From Candidatus Omnitrophota bacterium (lineage in GTDB: Bacteria; Ratteibacteria; UBA8468; B48-G9; DTJG01): a DNA stretch of 6,350 nt. The stretch is taken from assembly GCA_023818725.1 (NCBI GenBank), contig JAMWBX010000081.1:1-6350 (forward strand). The letters are read 5' to 3'. This document shows positions 1 to 6,350 of the stretch, one piece after another. The translations under genes were made by a program, and so were the position numbers. The number at the start of each line of letters is the position of its first letter. Position 1 is the stretch's first letter. The notes below the pieces were generated by a model. The model worked only from the letters and a program-made list of their open reading frames with translations, searched no databases and was not told the DNA's origin.

Positions 1-777
1 CATTCAGAAGAGGTTGTCGGCATTGCAACAAAAGAATTCAGAGACAGGGTTTTCATTTTTACAAAGCTCGGGAAAAGCTGGGATGAAAAAGGAGTTCTCG
101 GAGACGGACTCTCAGGTCGAACCGTTAGACAGGAAACAGAACAGAGCTTGAGGCGGCTTGGAGTGGATAGTATTGATCTTATGCAGATTCACTGGCCACG
201 ACCTGAGAGTGAAATCGAGTCAGCCTGGGAACAGATGTGCAAACTTATGGATGAAAAAAAAATAAGGGCGATTGGTGTATCAAATTTTAATGTTGGCCAG
301 CTTGAGAGAATAAAAAAGATAAGATTGCCTGCGTCTCTTCAGCCGCCATACTGTGTTTTCAGAAGAGAGATTGAAAAAGAAATCCTTCCATGGTGCACTG
401 AAAACAATGTTGGAGTAATCTGCTACAGTCCAATGTACTATGGGCTGCTTGCTGAAAAGTTTGACCAGCAGAGAATTTCGAAAATGGCTCCTGACGACTG
501 GAGGAGAAACCTTCCTGAACTTACCACAAACCATTCAATCTATTGCCAGTTTTATGACAGATTTCAGGAAATTGCCGATGAGAACGGAATGAATACAGGC
601 CAACTGGCTATTTCCTGGGTTCTTGCTAATCCCTCTGTCACAGGCGCAATTGTTGGAGCAAGAAAGCCAGGCCAGATTAAACAGATACTTTCAAACTGCT
701 CATTTGAGATTTCTCAGAAAACAAAACAAAGGATTGATGAGCTTTTAAACCAGTATCCATTACTCGTAAAAAGGTGA
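1..777 (+). CDS. Aldo/keto reductase, 5'-truncated by window edge
   Basis: This is the C-terminal 258 residues of a cytosolic NAD(P)H-dependent aldo/keto reductase, which interconverts carbonyls and alcohols on a (beta/alpha)8 barrel. Frame 1 is open from base 1. A TTG at 148 could be taken for a start, but the codons before it encode conserved barrel sequence, so the true start lies upstream. Visible family motifs, numbered from base 1, are FIFTKLG with the catalytic Lys22, LMQIHWP with the active-site His64, IGVSNF at 92-96, QPPY at 114-117, YSP at 142-144, a DDWRR segment near 165-169, and the cofactor-phosphate region IVGARKPGQI at 217-226. The catalytic Asp and Tyr should lie in the roughly 60-70 residues missing on the left. 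The overall pattern resembles the AKR11/IolS-YhdN type, often linked to sugar or inositol metabolism; the substrate is unknown. The stop is 3 bases from the next gene, which suggests co-transcription with the hydrolases. Confidence 0.93.
   Translation, partial: HSEEVVGIATKEFRDRVFIFTKLGKSWDEKGVLGDGLSGRTVRQETEQSLRRLGVDSIDLMQIHWPRPESEIESAWEQMCKLMDEKKIRAIGVSNFNVGQLERIKKIRLPASLQPPYCVFRREIEKEILPWCTENNVGVICYSPMYYGLLAEKFDQQRISKMAPDDWRRNLPELTTNHSIYCQFYDRFQEIADENGMNTGQLAISWVLANPSVTGAIVGARKPGQIKQILSNCSFEISQKTKQRIDELLNQYPLLVKR
771..777 (+). promoter_or_regulatory. Ribosome binding site overlapping the upstream stop codon
   Basis: AAGGTGA matches the 3' half of the consensus AAGGAGGTGA and lies 3 bases before the ATG at 781. 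Its last three bases are the TGA stop of the aldo/keto reductase. A ribosome finishing the reductase therefore sits on the initiation site of the hydrolase, which points to translational coupling and supports 781 as the start. Confidence 0.65.
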
Positions 778-780
778 AAA

Positions 781-3700
781 ATGAAAAAAGATCGCTTTTC
801 TTTTGATGAATTCAGGATTGGTCCTTCTGAATACAGGCCCGTGCCATTTTTGTTTTTGAACCACAAAATGGAAGATGATGAATTACGATGGCAGATAAGA
901 CAGATTAAGGAAAAAGGGTTGAGGGGATTTTTTATGCATCCAAGGCCAGGACTTTTAAATCCGTATATGTCAGTTGATTTCAGAGAAAAAATAAAGTTGA
1001 TGGTCAAGGAGGCAGAAGCCCTTGGCATAGAGGCATGGCTTTATGATGAAGATCCCTATCCAAGCGGAGCTGCTGGAGGAAAGGTTATTTATCATCATCC
1101 TGAATACAGATCAAGAAAACTTATCGCGCAAACCCATTGGGCAAAAGGAAAAACGAAAATTTCCATTGATTTTCCTATGGGCAATATTATAAAAATTTTT
1201 GCGATCAAAGAGCAAAATAAAGGTGAACCCATTGATTTAACTGAATACGCAGGTCCTATTAGAGACAGATGGGGATACACAAGAAGATACAACACCTACT
1301 ATGGTTCAATGCCTGCTGATACATTTCCTCACTGGCGTTCTGACGCCACAGGGATAAAAAATCGGCTTGAGTGGGATGTTCCTGAAGGCAATTGGAATAT
1401 AATTATTTTTGTTGAGTGTTATGAAATGACATACTGGGGACCATGGGGCTCATATATTGACATACTTAACAGCGACGCAGTCGATGATTTTATTGAAAAG
1501 ACGCACGAACTTTATAAAAAAGATCTCGGGAAATATTTTGGCAGTGTTATACCAGGAATTTTTACAGATGAGCCAAAATGGATTGGATGGCTTCCCTGGT
1601 CGCCGAAACTTCCTGAATTTTTCAAAAAAAACAAGGGATATGACATAGGAGATGCCCTTTATATGTTACTTATAGGTGACAGCGAAAAAGAAAGAAAGGT
1701 CAGGTTTGATTACTGGGATGTGCTGACTCAAATGCTTAAAAAATCCTTTTTTGACAGGATTTCAAGATGGTGTGAGAAAAACAGAATTTCCTTTACAGGT
1801 CATGTGAGTCCTGAAGAAGAACCAGATCTTGGAGTGGTCTATCTCGGAGATCTTATGCAGCATGCGAAAGCGTTCCAGATTCCTGGAACTGACATTATCA
1901 CGCCACGAATTGGCACAGACCAGTTTCCTGTTGTGAGTGTTGGACCAAAACTGATAAGCTCTGTCGCAAGGCAGCAGGGAAGAGAAAGGGTTCTTTCTGA
2001 GTGTTTTGCTCTTGAAGAGTGGGACTTTACTCTTGAAAGGACCAAAAGAATTGCTGACTATATGATGGCTCTTGGCGTCAATTTTATCAATCCGCACGGT
2101 TTCTATTATTCGATCGATGGCGACAGAAAAAAAGAGGCATGTCCTTCACAGTTCTATCAAGCGACTTACTGGCAGTATTATGAAGATTTCAGCAGGTACA
2201 TCGCAAGGGTTTGCTATATGCTGACAAGGTTGGAGTATCCGGCTGAATTTGCGCTTCTATATCCAACATCTTCGTTGTGGAAATTGCTTCCAAAGGATCG
2301 CGAAAGGGCAAAGAATTTAAGCGATGCGTTCGTTTTTATCAATCATATTCTTGTTCATTCCAGCAGACAGTTTGATTTTGTTGATGACATCGATTTTGAA
2401 AAAGCAAAGATTGAAGAAGGAAAGTTTTCCATTGGAAAAGTTAAATACGATGCGCTTGTTGTCCCGCCAGTTGTATGCCCAGGGCCGGACCTTATAAATA
2501 AGCTGAAAGAATTTTCTGATAAAGGTGGCAGGATTTTGTTTCTTGGAGAAAAAGTTGAAGGTGTAAAGGCAGAATCATTAATCCCTGCCATTGGTGAAGA
2601 TATTGCAATTTCTGACCAAGATCAGAGGAAAAAGGCAGCTAGCAAAATAAAAGAGGCAGTTGAAGGATTTGTTAAGCCCCTTATCATGCTTGATGGAAAT
2701 TGTAAGGATGTTTTTGTTTCAGCCAGGAAAGGAAAAAATTCATCCATCTATTTTTTTGCCAATTGCTCGGATCAAACCGCTGAATTTAATGTAAGAATTA
2801 ATCAGAAAGAAGATTTTGAACTATGGGATCCAACCACCGCGAAAAGATACGCAACCTGTGGACAGCAAGGCAATTTCAAAATGGTTCTTCAAGCATCTCA
2901 ATCAATTTTTGCTGTTTCAGTTGAAAAATGCGTTCAGCATCCGTTGCTACCTGTTAAAAAACAGCATATTTGTGAACTTAATAGCTGGGAATTTGAGGTT
3001 TGCGATGACAATGTTCTTTATCTTGGGCTGTGGAATGTTGTAAAAACTGGTGTGGATGGATTTTTTGATAAGGAACAAAGATATAAAAATATCGGGCATC
3101 CTGTTATTCCTCCGATGAAGGCAGGCAAAATCAGCGGTTTTTCAAAAACGGATGTTAGATGGTTGCCGGATAAATTTGAGATTTCCTATCCATCAACGTT
3201 GTGTTATAAGGCAAATTTCTTTTGCTATGGAGAACCTGAGAAGATGACTTTTGTCTGGGAGGTTTCCTCGATAAAGGGAAGATACAGGATTTTTGTTGAC
3301 GATAGAGAAATAAACCCAAAAAATATAAAAAGATGTCGTGTTTACGATGCAATGAATTTATCCGTTGATATTACTGAGTATTTCAAGAAGAGCAAATCTT
3401 TTTATACGCCTGATGTAAGGACAATCAGCATTTTTGTTGATGTTGAAAATCCTGAATGCGGGCTGCTGGAACCATTGAGAATATTTGGAGATTTTGTTGT
3501 GATAAACACAGGCGATTCTGGTATGGGCGCTGAAATAAAAGCAGGCAAAGCAAAAACAACAACAACCTGCAGAAGCTGGACTGAGACAGGATATCCATTC
3601 TATTCAGGAAGCGCAATGTACTCAACACAGTTTAATATGCCGGAGATTGAAAATAATGCAACTTATTTTATGTGTTTTGATGATCTTTTTGATATCGCAG

Positions 3701-3891
3701 AAATTGAAATCAATGGGAAAAATGCAGGCAGGGTATTGTGGAATCCAAAAGAGATTGAAATCACTGATTTTATTAAGAAAGGAGAAAACTCAGTAAAAAT
3801 AAAGGTGACAAATTCCATTTATAACATGCTTGAGGGAAAACCAAAACCATCAGGGATACTGGCACCGGTTAAAATTATGAAAGGAGCGTAG
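781..3891 (+). CDS. GH106-like glycoside hydrolase (alpha-L-rhamnosidase-like), cytoplasmic
   Basis: A complete 1036-residue protein probably hydrolysing a glycosidic bond. The N-terminal part (about 15-480) has the look of the GH106-like barrel: RPVPFLFLNHKM at 19-30, a GFFMHPRPGL segment at 49-58, AWLYDEDPYPSG at 85-96 and IFTDEP at 260-265. It continues with SECFALEEW at 406-414 and a GVNFINPHGFYYS stretch at 432-444. Glu264 and Glu407 sit in the most conserved-looking motifs and are candidate catalytic acids; this is inferred from the motifs, not aligned. Residues about 485-600 (KYDALVVPP, GGRILFLGEKV) resemble the Rossmann-like accessory domain common in such enzymes. Beta-rich modules follow, and about 940-1036 resembles a GH2-type galactose-binding-like jelly roll (AEIEINGKNAG, GENSVKIKVTNS). 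There is no signal peptide or membrane segment, and 18 cysteines suit a reducing compartment. GH106 members are typically alpha-L-rhamnosidases, but many relatives are uncharacterised, so the sugar specificity is open. The start has a ribosome site at 771-777, and the next gene begins 2 bases after the stop. Confidence 0.78.
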   Translation: MKKDRFSFDEFRIGPSEYRPVPFLFLNHKMEDDELRWQIRQIKEKGLRGFFMHPRPGLLNPYMSVDFREKIKLMVKEAEALGIEAWLYDEDPYPSGAAGGKVIYHHPEYRSRKLIAQTHWAKGKTKISIDFPMGNIIKIFAIKEQNKGEPIDLTEYAGPIRDRWGYTRRYNTYYGSMPADTFPHWRSDATGIKNRLEWDVPEGNWNIIIFVECYEMTYWGPWGSYIDILNSDAVDDFIEKTHELYKKDLGKYFGSVIPGIFTDEPKWIGWLPWSPKLPEFFKKNKGYDIGDALYMLLIGDSEKERKVRFDYWDVLTQMLKKSFFDRISRWCEKNRISFTGHVSPEEEPDLGVVYLGDLMQHAKAFQIPGTDIITPRIGTDQFPVVSVGPKLISSVARQQGRERVLSECFALEEWDFTLERTKRIADYMMALGVNFINPHGFYYSIDGDRKKEACPSQFYQATYWQYYEDFSRYIARVCYMLTRLEYPAEFALLYPTSSLWKLLPKDRERAKNLSDAFVFINHILVHSSRQFDFVDDIDFEKAKIEEGKFSIGKVKYDALVVPPVVCPGPDLINKLKEFSDKGGRILFLGEKVEGVKAESLIPAIGEDIAISDQDQRKKAASKIKEAVEGFVKPLIMLDGNCKDVFVSARKGKNSSIYFFANCSDQTAEFNVRINQKEDFELWDPTTAKRYATCGQQGNFKMVLQASQSIFAVSVEKCVQHPLLPVKKQHICELNSWEFEVCDDNVLYLGLWNVVKTGVDGFFDKEQRYKNIGHPVIPPMKAGKISGFSKTDVRWLPDKFEISYPSTLCYKANFFCYGEPEKMTFVWEVSSIKGRYRIFVDDREINPKNIKRCRVYDAMNLSVDITEYFKKSKSFYTPDVRTISIFVDVENPECGLLEPLRIFGDFVVINTGDSGMGAEIKAGKAKTTTTCRSWTETGYPFYSGSAMYSTQFNMPEIENNATYFMCFDDLFDIAEIEINGKNAGRVLWNPKEIEITDFIKKGENSVKIKVTNSIYNMLEGKPKPSGILAPVKIMKGA
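3881..3886 (+). promoter_or_regulatory. Strong Shine-Dalgarno site for the 624-residue gene
   Basis: AAGGAG lies inside the last codons of the GH106-like gene, 7 bases before the ATG at 3894. The spacing is ideal. It fixes the start of the downstream gene and indicates coupled translation of the two large enzymes. Confidence 0.8.
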
Positions 3892-3893
3892 TT

Positions 3894-5768
3894 ATGGATT
3901 GGGAAAGACCAAAAACGATAAAGCTTTACCTGCATCCGCCAGAAGCAAAAAGACTGATTACACTCTGGCCTGATTTCAAAGTTGTCTCTGCCGAGACAGA
4001 TCCGATAAAGGACAAAGGAGAGTTCAACGCAGGTGGAATCAGGTTTTTGTTCACAGAGAAAGCAGTTGCGCCTGAATGGGAAAAAACAAAGTTTGCTGTC
4101 AGGAGCGACGGAATTCCTGTGCATACACTGAAAACAACGATAGACCACATAGAATATCTGCTTGAGGTTTTTTGCAGCTTTAATGAAATACCGCGCACAT
4201 TTATAAGGCTTACTGCAACCAATTTTTCCGGCGCAAGGAAAGATCTTGTTACAGGACTGATGGCTCGATCAGGAAGCGACCGGCTTCTTTACGGCATAGC
4301 AGGAGATTTTTATGCTAGTTACAGGCCGCTTCTTGAACACTGGGATATGGTTGTCAATGGTTTTTGCATCAAGGATGGATGTCTGACAGATGGAAAAACA
4401 GGTATCTGGTTTGAAACAGGTGATGCAAGTTTGAGATGGATTTCAGTCAACCCTGAAAACATTTTTGCAAAAAACTACCTTGAGATAAGAAAAACCATTG
4501 AACCCCTTGAAACGGTTTCATATTATTTCGTAATGAGTGAAGATAATGATAAGATCGAAGTTTCTTCGTCAGAGCATAACTTTGAAAGGAAACAGACGGT
4601 TTCAAACTGGCAGAACGAACTTAACAGAATTAAATTTTTGCCTGATATAAAAAATGCCGATGTATTCAGACCAATCATTTATTCTTTGATATGCCAGTGT
4701 CTGCAGATGTTTGTAAAGGATGAAGAAAACATTGCGAGACCCCGACAGGGTGGAAGATGGGCAGGTGTCTGGCCGGTAGAAGCAATTGAATTTCTTATAG
4801 CGCTTGATATGCTTGGTTTATGTGATTGGTCTGAAAAAGGATACAGATATTTCTTGAAGCACCAGGAAAAAAATGAGCAGGAAAAAGGAAGGTTTAATTC
4901 GTATCTTGCTGCGCAGTGGGAAAATATCACAGGAGGTGTGCTTTTTGGCCTTTCAAAACATATTATCGCCTGCCAGGATGAAAAATGCTTTCATTTCTGG
5001 CGCCAGCCAATGATAGATGGATTCAACTGGATAAAGCAAAGACGAAAAAAGAGCGCAAATGGATTGTTTCCAGCAGGAAGACCTCATGACTGGGGTTTAA
5101 CTGTTCAGTCCTGGTGTTTTACTGATTCTTTTAATTTAATGGGTATCAGTGAGATGGCAAAGTTGTTTTCTCAGTATAATGATGATTTTGCTTCTGAAAT
5201 TGAGAAAGAGGCAAAAGATTACAGGGATTGCATGGTTAAAATTTTGAATGATATTGTTGAACAGCAAAAACACAGGGACGAAATCTTTATTCCTAATTAT
5301 ATAGGAATACCTGAAACCTACCCGCCATCTGGTCCGTATTTTGGTGATGGTCCGTCAATATTGATCAGGGCAGGAATTATTGACCCTGAGAGCGAGGTTT
5401 TCGAAAAGGTTGAAAGGTATTTCAGAAACAGAGGGTGGATGAAAAATGGATTGACAGGGCTTATGACTGATGGACTTTTGAGTTTTTATGCTTCTGATCC
5501 GTGGGCAGGCCATACCTGGTATGTCTCATTTTCTGATTTATGCTGGTTTATTGGGTGGATGAAAAGGAATGAAATGGATAAGGCGTTTGAGACGCTATGG
5601 GCTCAGGTGCAGTATGGAATGAGCGATGAGTATTATATGCTTGAAAGATTTGCTGACAATGATCCGAGTTTCTGTCCCTGGCAGCCAAACGCAAGCGCCA
5701 ATGGACGGCTTATTCAGATGCTTTTTGAATTTTATGGAACAAAAAAGGTTGAAAAAGAAAACTTTTGA
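3894..5768 (+). CDS. Putative six-hairpin (alpha/alpha)6-barrel glycosidase-like protein, uncharacterised
   Basis: A complete 624-residue protein that I cannot place in a characterised family. The first 230 or so residues are beta-rich and resemble the N-terminal sandwich of many six-hairpin glycosidases (for example IDHIEYLLEVFCSFN at 83-97). A helical region from about 255 to 615 has aromatic-rich loops typical of a sugar-binding toroid: GGRWAGVWPVEAIEFL at 286-301, QWENITGGVLFGLSKH at 341-356, GLFPAGRPHDWG at 390-401 and FTDSFNLMG at 409-417. The later loops are PETYPPSGPYFGDGPS at 473-488, DPWAGHTWYVSFSD at 535-548 and CPWQPNASANGRLIQML at 594-610. Conserved-looking acids in loops (Glu295, Asp399, Asp411, Glu474) are candidate catalytic residues by inspection only. 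There is no signal peptide or membrane helix, and 12 cysteines fit a cytoplasmic location. Its coupling to the GH106-like gene suggests that the two act on the same substrate. It could be a hydrolase, a phosphorylase, an epimerase or a lyase, since the fold hosts all of these; the fold call itself is moderately sure. Confidence 0.68.
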   Translation: MDWERPKTIKLYLHPPEAKRLITLWPDFKVVSAETDPIKDKGEFNAGGIRFLFTEKAVAPEWEKTKFAVRSDGIPVHTLKTTIDHIEYLLEVFCSFNEIPRTFIRLTATNFSGARKDLVTGLMARSGSDRLLYGIAGDFYASYRPLLEHWDMVVNGFCIKDGCLTDGKTGIWFETGDASLRWISVNPENIFAKNYLEIRKTIEPLETVSYYFVMSEDNDKIEVSSSEHNFERKQTVSNWQNELNRIKFLPDIKNADVFRPIIYSLICQCLQMFVKDEENIARPRQGGRWAGVWPVEAIEFLIALDMLGLCDWSEKGYRYFLKHQEKNEQEKGRFNSYLAAQWENITGGVLFGLSKHIIACQDEKCFHFWRQPMIDGFNWIKQRRKKSANGLFPAGRPHDWGLTVQSWCFTDSFNLMGISEMAKLFSQYNDDFASEIEKEAKDYRDCMVKILNDIVEQQKHRDEIFIPNYIGIPETYPPSGPYFGDGPSILIRAGIIDPESEVFEKVERYFRNRGWMKNGLTGLMTDGLLSFYASDPWAGHTWYVSFSDLCWFIGWMKRNEMDKAFETLWAQVQYGMSDEYYMLERFADNDPSFCPWQPNASANGRLIQMLFEFYGTKKVEKENF

Positions 5769-5788
5769 AATTTGAAAATTTTTTTCTC

Positions 5789-5794
5789 AGGGGG
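5789..5794 (+). promoter_or_regulatory. Ribosome binding site of the aminotransferase gene
   Basis: AGGGGG lies 4 bases before the ATG at 5799. It differs from AGGAGG at one base, where a G-U pair with 16S rRNA is still possible. It supports the 5799 start, which also places the family-typical opening LAIEGGP at residues 4-10. Confidence 0.6.
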
Positions 5795-5798
5795 AAGT

Positions 5799-6350
5799 AT
5801 GAAAAAACTCGCTATTGAAGGTGGTCCAAAGGCAAAGACAACAATAACCGAATATTTTCCAAAATACGATATTGAAGAATTGATGGAACTTGTGAAACTA
5901 TGGGGACTGAAGCCAGGCACAGAGCAAAAGATAAAAGCAGTTCTTGAAGAGTCCTGGACAGGAAAATCTCCGCATCTTTTCAGATATTACCATCCTGAAG
6001 GGGATTCAATGACCCGGAGATTTGAGCTGGAGTGTTCAGAGTTTTTTGATGTTCCCTATGTACTTGCAACCAACTCCTGCACATCTGCGCTTATCGCAGC
6101 GCTTGTGGCAATAGGCGCTGGTCCTGGAACAGAAGTGATTGTTCCTGCGCACACATTTTTTGCTTCAGCGTCTGCTATTGTTGTGGCAAAAGCGATACCT
6201 GTCATTGCTGAAATTGATGATTCTCATACCATAGATCCCGAAGATGTTGAGAAAAAGATCACACAATACACAAAGGCGATCATCGTTGTTCATATGAAAG
6301 GGCTTGCGTGCGATATGGACGCAATAATGAAAATAGCCAGAAAGCACAAC
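5799..6350 (+). CDS. DegT/DnrJ/EryC1/StrS-family PLP aminotransferase, 3'-truncated by window edge
   Basis: The first 184 residues of a fold-type I, PLP-dependent aminotransferase; the frame is open to the last base. The family typically has 370-430 residues, so about half is present. The family transfers an amino group, usually from glutamate or glutamine, to a keto-sugar or keto-cyclitol in the cytoplasm. Diagnostic features are LAIEGGPKAKT at 4-14, FRYYHPEGDSMTRRFE at 61-76 and the PLP-phosphate loop TNSCTSAL at 91-98. VIVPAHTFFASASAI follows at 113-127, then PVIAEIDD at 134-141 and AIIVVHMKGLACDMDAIM at 160-177. The cofactor-binding Asp and the Schiff-base Lys should lie beyond the right edge, so activity cannot be judged here. 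The phosphate loop has Cys94 where many members have Gly. The pattern resembles the AHBA synthase or scyllo-inosose aminotransferase side of the family more than ArnB. The gene begins 30 bases after the putative six-hairpin gene and is probably in the same operon. Confidence 0.93.
   Translation, partial: MKKLAIEGGPKAKTTITEYFPKYDIEELMELVKLWGLKPGTEQKIKAVLEESWTGKSPHLFRYYHPEGDSMTRRFELECSEFFDVPYVLATNSCTSALIAALVAIGAGPGTEVIVPAHTFFASASAIVVAKAIPVIAEIDDSHTIDPEDVEKKITQYTKAIIVVHMKGLACDMDAIMKIARKHN

Noticed and set aside
148..150. TTG codon as the start of the aldo/keto reductase
   Set aside because: The same frame is open to base 1 and encodes conserved reductase sequence, including the catalytic Lys motif FTKLG, so the gene starts upstream of the window.
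254..262. Run of nine A residues in the reductase gene as a programmed slippage site
   Set aside because: The reading frame stays intact and family-like on both sides, no stimulatory structure is evident, and A-runs are common throughout this AT-rich window.
714..1028. 104-codon open frame on the minus strand
   Set aside because: It lies opposite two well-supported genes, has no family resemblance and has the composition of an antisense shadow.
3819..4222. Overlapping minus-strand open frames of 109 and 98 codons across the junction of the two large genes
   Set aside because: They oppose coding sequence with clear protein motifs and show no domain features of their own.
5769..5798. Possible terminator between the 624-residue gene and the aminotransferase
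   Set aside because: The only inverted repeat is GAAAA/TTTTC around three T residues (5774-5786). It has just one G-C pair and is too weak to terminate; the run of T is part of an A/T-rich spacer.
1..6350. CRISPR array, tRNA/rRNA genes, insertion sequence ends or long repeats
   Set aside because: I saw no regularly spaced repeats, tRNA cloverleaf, terminal inverted repeats or transposase sequence; the window is almost entirely coding.

Overview
This is a bacterial protein-coding segment with all genes on the + strand and almost no intergenic DNA. By eye it is moderately AT-rich (about 40% GC), with frequent AGA/AGG arginine codons, many lysine AAA codons and recognisable Shine-Dalgarno sites before the three gene starts that fall inside the window. 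This suits a free-living, carbohydrate-using bacterium. The pairing of an unsecreted GH106-like enzyme with a DegT-type aminotransferase and an aldo/keto reductase resembles carbohydrate loci of PVC-group or candidate-phylum bacteria (Lentisphaerota, Omnitrophota and similar). That placement is only an impression; no marker gene here fixes the taxon.

Layout: (1) 1-777 is the 3' part of an aldo/keto reductase gene whose start lies upstream of the window. (2) 781-3891 is a complete 1036-residue glycoside hydrolase of the GH106 (alpha-L-rhamnosidase)-like type. (3) 3894-5768 is a complete 624-residue protein that looks like an uncharacterised (alpha/alpha)6-barrel, six-hairpin glycosidase-like enzyme. 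(4) 5799-6350 is the 5' part of a DegT/DnrJ/EryC1/StrS-family PLP aminotransferase that runs off the right edge. The gaps are 3, 2 and 30 bases. No promoter or terminator is visible, so the four genes are probably one transcript that continues in both directions.

How they may work together (inference): neither large hydrolase has a signal peptide and both contain many cysteines, so both probably act in the cytoplasm on imported oligosaccharides or glycosides. The reductase could interconvert the carbonyl and hydroxyl forms of a released sugar, aglycone or cyclitol. The aminotransferase could exchange a keto group for an amino group on a sugar or cyclitol. The substrate cannot be read from the sequence. 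The least explained part is the hydrolase pair, especially the 624-residue protein, which I cannot assign to a characterised family.
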